64,000 nt of DNA from Cephalopachus bancanus (Eukaryota > Chordata > Mammalia > Primates > Tarsiidae). The stretch covers positions 682,001 to 746,000 of the forward strand of contig JAPVLO010000518.1 of NCBI GenBank assembly GCA_027257055.1. Reading direction: 5' to 3'. Shown in pieces: positions 59,876 through 64,000 of the stretch (position 1 is its first letter; each line of letters opens with the position of its first letter). Below the pieces are notes generated by a model. It had not been told where the DNA came from and ran no database searches. It saw nothing but the letters and a program-made list of their open reading frames with translations. Made by a program: the position numbers and the translations under genes.

Positions 59876-60181
59876 AAGAATAAATGAATCTGAGTATTTT
59901 AATCTAGTTGGACCCCCAAAATACAAGCATAAATATTCCTACTATGGGTTTGAGACTTTAGGACTATAACAAATATCAAGTCACTCTTATGGGACTTGAA
60001 AGAATGTTGTTCAGAACACTGGGGGAGTTTTATACCATTTGAGCTTGGACTCAACATATAAGTAGATGTCCTAGGTTTGGTTCCATATAAGATACAGCCT
60101 GAGCCAATGAAGGAAGTGCTTTCAGATAGAAGGTTTAAGCTAAAGATCAAAGGGTGAGTAAAAAGAGAAATTAATCTAGGC

Positions 60182-60640
60182 ATAGGTGGAACACACCTCA
60201 AAATAGTAAAAGCCATCTATGAGAAACCCACAGCCAGCATACTCCTAAACAGACAAAAATTAGAACCATTTCCCCTGAAAACTGGAACAAGACAAGGATG
60301 CCCACTCGCACTCCTCCTGTTCAACATAATTTTGGAAGTCCTAGCTAGAGCAATCAGAGAAGAGAAGGTGATCGGGGTATCTAAATAGGAAAAGAGGAAG
60401 TCAAGCTATCTCCTTTTGCAGATGACATGATTGTATACCTTGAAAATCCAAGAGAATCTGCCAAAAACTTCCTTGCACTGATAAAGGACTTTGGCAAAGT
60501 CTCAGGGTATAAAATAAATGTACAAAAGACAATTGCATTTCTCTACACCTATAATAAACAAACAGAAGCCCCAATAAAAGCACAATTCTATTTACAATAG
60601 CCACAAAAAAGAAAGAAAGAAAGAAAGAAAGAAAGAAAAA

Positions 60641-60672
<32 letters not shown>

Positions 60673-62420
60673 CCTTGGCATCTTCCTAACCAGAGATGTA
60701 AAAACATTTACAATGAAAACTACGAAACATTGCTCAAAGAAATCAAAGATGACACAAACAAGTGGAAAAATATTCCATGCTCATGGATTGGAAGAATCAA
60801 CATTGTTAAGATGTCCATTTTACCTAAGGCAATCAACAGATTTAATGCAATACCTGTCAAATTATCAGCAACATTCTTCTCAGACCCAGAAAAAACAATA
60901 CAGGAATTCATATGGAAACATCAATGACCAAGAATAGCAAAAACAATCCTCAGCAAAAAAAAAAAAAATCCCCCCAAAAACCAAAAAAACAAAGCAGGAG
61001 GTATCACACTCCCAGGCTTTAAACTATATTATAAAACGACAATAATCAAAACAGCCTGGTATTGGTACAAGAACAGGCATATAGACCAGCGGAAAAGAAT
61101 TGAGATTCTAGAAGCAAAACCTCAATTTCTCAACCAACTCATCTTTGAAAAGCCTCCATCACCCACTACTGGGAAGAGGAGAACCTATTCAGTAAATGGT
61201 GCTGGGAAAACTGGCTGACCACATGCAGAAGATCAAAACAGGACCCCTACCTATCCCCATACACACAAATTAACTCTAAATGGATCACAGACCTAAATGT
61301 AAAGCATCTAACCGTAAGAACCTTAGAAAATGCAGGACACACCCTTATGGAAGTTGGAACTGGCAACGAATTCCTGATCAAAACCTGAAGTGTCCAGGTC
61401 ATAAGAGATAAGATAGACAAGTGAGACCGCATTAAACTGACAAGCTTCTGCAAAGCCAAAGAAACCATCAAGAGAGCAGGGAGACAGCCCACAGACTGGG
61501 AAAAAATATTTGACAACTCCATGTCTGACAAAGGCCTAACATCAAGGATCTCCAAGGAACTCAAACGTGCTGAAAAGAAAAAAACACAGCCCTATTACAA
61601 AGTGGACTAAAGATATGAATAGACACTTCTCAAAACAAGACATAAGAGCAGCCAACAGATATATGAAAAAATGTTCAGCCTCACTAGTCATCAAGGAGAT
61701 GCAAATTAAAACTACATTGAGATACCACGTAACTCCAGTCAGAATGGCCATCATCAATAACTCAAAAAATAACAGATGCTGGAGAGGATGTGGTGAAAAG
61801 GAGACACTTCTACACTGTTGGTGGGAGTGCAAACTAGTTCACTCTGTGGAAATCAATGTGGCGATTCCTAAAAGTTCTAAAAATCGACCTTCCATATGAC
61901 CCCGCAATCCCCCTACTGGGAATATCCCCGGAAGAACTCAGGTCACTCTATGAAAAAGATACTTGCACACATATGTTTATCGCAGCATTGTTCACAATAG
62001 CAAGAACATGGAACCAACCATGCTGCCCATCAAAAGAGAACTGGATTCAAAAAATGTGGTACATATACACAATGGAATACTACACAGCCATAAAGAAGAA
62101 CAAAATCATGAACTTCGCAGCAACCTGGATGGAATTAGAGTCTATAATACTGAGTGATCTCTCACAGAAACAAAGAACTGAGTTTCACATGTTCTCACTC
62201 ATAAGTGGAGCTTGAACAACTACCATATTACTATAAGAAAAGGATTGAAAGTGGCAGGAAACTGCGGGGAGGGGGGTTGGGGGGGTGGGGGTGGGATTGA
62301 CAGTAGTCAATATCTGCCTTGGGAAGGGGGGCACACCTCATCGATAAGGATACCTGTACAGTGAATATTTGTATACCTAGCCCTGAATTGTACCCCACAA
62401 TTTTAAATAAAAATTAAAAG
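60182..62420 (+). mobile_element. 5'-truncated L1, youngest in the window
   Basis: A 2.2-kb L1 from the reverse-transcriptase part of ORF2 to the 3' end. The catalytic F-A-D-D motif is at about 60415-60426. The C-terminal cysteine motif [18 protein letters not shown] is intact at about 61775-61830. ORF2 is broken by a GAAA microsatellite (60605-60671), a poly-A expansion near 60956 and frameshifts near 61860. The 3' UTR has a strong G-run tract (62266-62295) and ends 'ccctgaattgtaccccacaa' then an AT tail, clearly not the human L1PA 3' UTR. No clear target duplication was found. Confidence 0.92.
60605..60671. repeat. (GAAA)n microsatellite within L1 ORF2
   Basis: About 16 tetramer units with one interruption, sitting where the L1 normally has a short A-rich run before the 'ccttggcatcttcctaacca' codons. 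It is an in-place expansion after insertion. Confidence 0.95.
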
Positions 62421-62479
62421 GTGGGGGCGAGGAAGAAATGAGACAAGAAAAGATATATGAGTTTGGATTTTTAAAATAC

Positions 62480-63165
62480 CTAGCTGAGTCCTACTACTAT
62501 CTAGAGTGTAAAAATCTGGAAAAAGTATTATCCCTACCCTAACAGTAAGAAAACATGGATACACTAAAAAACTATAATTTATTTTTAACCCATCAGAGAA
62601 CTAATATAAAAAAGTAACCAAGTAGTCTAAAGTCTAAGGAAAGACAGTCTCCTCCAAGGAGAGCTGGGATGAGAGCACTGACTCACTGGTGACAAAATAG
62701 GGGAGGAAAACAAGGTGCCATGCAAGCAGGTAAAAACATTTAGTTAAAATGTTTAATAATTTGGTAAAGGTCAACTGTGACTAGCATGGAGCCACAGACA
62801 CAAAGACAAGGGGACACAAATGGGAGCTCATAGTCATTCACAGGTTTATTTCCATGAAACTCCACTGGATGCTCACAAGAAAGTAAAAGAGAATGCTTCC
62901 CTCAAAGGTCCAATTTTGGAGTGGCCACTTCTTTGGCAAGCGTTGGAAATGGGGAAATGAACAAAGCCCTGCCTGACCCTTGTCCTGTATAAAACAAAAG
63001 TCCAAAGCTTTTAGCAAGAAGGCAGTAAACCCTGTCACTACCCAGCCCCCATCCTAAAAATAAGAAAACGCCAAGAGAAATTTTGAAGCTGAAAGTTGTA
63101 ACAACAGAAACCCATAATGCAACTCAATTTTGATTGTCAACTTGATTCCCCACATTAATATGAAT
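62480..63165 (+). repeat. Probable old L1M 5'-region fragment
   Basis: 'ttttaacccatcagagaact', 'taaagtctaaggaaagacag', 'ggtaaaggtcaactgtgact', 'gagtggccacttctttggca' and 'ctgacccttgtcctgtataa' fit my memory of an L1M/HAL1-type 5' region. The bases around 63640-63870 may belong to the same fossil after two later insertions. Confidence 0.45.
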
Positions 63166-63203
63166 ATACTGATAACCAGGCATTTCTAGGCATAGATACT
63201 ACA

Positions 63204-63421
63204 GGTTGAACATTCCAAACTTGAATACCTGACATCCCAAATGATCCCTTTGAATCTCAACAGGAAAAGCAAAGGCAATGACCACTGCAACATTTCTAAT
63301 TTCAAATTTTTAGACTTTGGATGACTAGCCAGTAATTATAATGCAAATATTTCCAAATCTGAAAAAAATCCCAAATCTGAAATACTTCTGATCCCACATT
63401 TCAGATAAAGAATACTCAACC
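63204..63421. mobile_element. MER2-like Tigger element
   Basis: The left end 'caggttgaacattccaaac' and right end 'gataaagaatactcaacc' are the inverted repeats of Tigger/MER2 elements. A TA lies directly before it (63202-63203). Inside, 'aatatttccaaatctgaaaa' and 'aatacttctgatcccac' are MER2-like. Most of the centre is deleted and an Alu abuts its right end. Confidence 0.7.
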
Positions 63422-63423
63422 CA

Positions 63424-63620
63424 GGTTGGGATCAGTGGCTCAGCCTGTAATCCCAGGACTTTGGGAGGTCGAGGTGAGTGGGTTGCCTGAGCCCACGGGT
63501 TCGAGACCAGTCCGGGCAACTTGACGAGACCTCATCGCTACAATAAATAAAAAATTAGTCAGGCGTTGTAGCTCGTGCCTGTAGTTCCAGCTACATGGAA
63601 GGCTGAGGCAGAAGGATCAC
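63424..63620 (+). repeat. Young-type Alu lacking its 3' part
   Basis: 'ggttgggatcagtggctcag' (with the local two-base deletion) runs through the linker 'ctacaataaataaaaaatta' into the right arm, but breaks off at 'aggcagaaggatcac'. The last third and the A tail are missing, which suggests a later deletion or recombination. Confidence 0.88.
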
Positions 63621-63639
63621 AGAAGATAATGTAGTGACA

Positions 63640-63875
63640 ACTTTTAATGCTGAAAAAAAAAAATCCAACTGTCATCATCCCAGAATTCCTTAGTCAACTA
63701 ACATATCTCTCAGAAATAAACATGGAAAAAATTATTTTTTTTTTCAGACAGAAGCTGAGAGAATTTGTTACCAGCAGACCTATCTTAAAAGAAATCTTGA
63801 AAGAAGTTCTACAAGCAGAAGAAAAATTATACTGGGTGAAAATTTGGAACTACACAAAGAAATAACAATTTTCAG
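63640..63875 (+). repeat. Old L1M fragment
   Basis: 'agaagctgagagaatttgtt', 'accagcagacctatcttaaa' and 'agaaatcttgaaagaagttc' match a segment of old L1M elements. The 72-codon frame here is part of that fossil. Confidence 0.55.
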
Positions 63876-64000
63876 AAATGGTTAAATGAAGGTTAATATA
63901 AAAGCCTTTTTTGCTTTCTATTTTAGTCATATGAAAATATATTTAACTATCCAAATCTGTGCTGTTCAACACACTAGCTACTAGCCAAGGGTAGCAGTAC

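Noticed and set aside
61567..62215. Two overlapping frames of 110 and 119 codons as possible genes
   Set aside because: They are two pieces of one frameshifted L1 ORF2 C-terminus.
1..64000. tRNA, rRNA, snRNA or miRNA genes
   Set aside because: I looked for cloverleaf-forming boxes and known small-RNA signatures. Only Alu and MIR pol III boxes were found.

Overview
This window is nuclear DNA of a primate, and no protein-coding gene can be supported in it. Two-armed Alu elements (7SL-RNA-derived SINEs joined by an A-rich linker) identify a primate. They come with free left and right Alu monomers, MIR and L2 fossils, MaLR/ERVL LTRs, and Charlie, Tigger and mariner DNA transposons. The youngest Alus and L1s do not look like the human (AluS/AluY, L1PA) or the lemur/galago types as I know them. 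Their Alu consensus lacks two bases after the 'ggctca' of the left arm, has 'cttggaaggctgag' and 'gggagcggccactgcactcc' in the right arm, and ends in 'ccaactc'. The best guess is a non-anthropoid haplorhine, i.e. a tarsier; this is inference, not proof.

Layout. 0-8.7 kb: MaLR LTRs, MIRs and other old repeats, one young Alu, and a possible conserved non-coding block near 3.7-4.0 kb. 8.7-20.2 kb: an inverted young Alu, a short inverted-end DNA repeat, a 5'-truncated L1 (13.33-15.70 kb) carrying two nested Alus in opposite orientation, another Alu, and two LTRs. 20.2-24.3 kb: AT-rich sequence with little recognisable content apart from a CA microsatellite. 24.3-31.7 kb: an old L1M split by an AluJ, followed at once by a mariner relic, then two hAT-Charlie (MER1-type) elements, the first with perfect 8-bp target duplications. 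31.7-41.6 kb: AluJ, MIR, a hAT relic, a right Alu monomer, a mariner with 111-bp inverted ends, an L1 nested inside an Alu, a decayed ERVL pol stretch, L2 and left Alu monomers. 41.6-49 kb: mostly sequence with no assigned repeat, plus MER20-like and microsatellite stretches. 49-53 kb: Tigger-like and L1M fossils. 53.7-54.3 kb: the only CpG-dense stretch that is not a repeat, a candidate promoter. 54.4-64 kb: young Alu, L1M/L2 fossils, an AT-rich block, two older Alus, the youngest-looking L1 (60.18-62.42 kb), and old L1, Tigger and Alu pieces at the right edge.

The region reads as intergenic or intronic DNA built by layered transposon insertion. The order of events can be read from nesting and target-site duplications. 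All long reading frames lie in repeats or in low-complexity or AT-rich sequence. No tRNA, rRNA or CRISPR was seen. Family names come from remembered consensus sequences without a database search, so sub-family labels are approximate.
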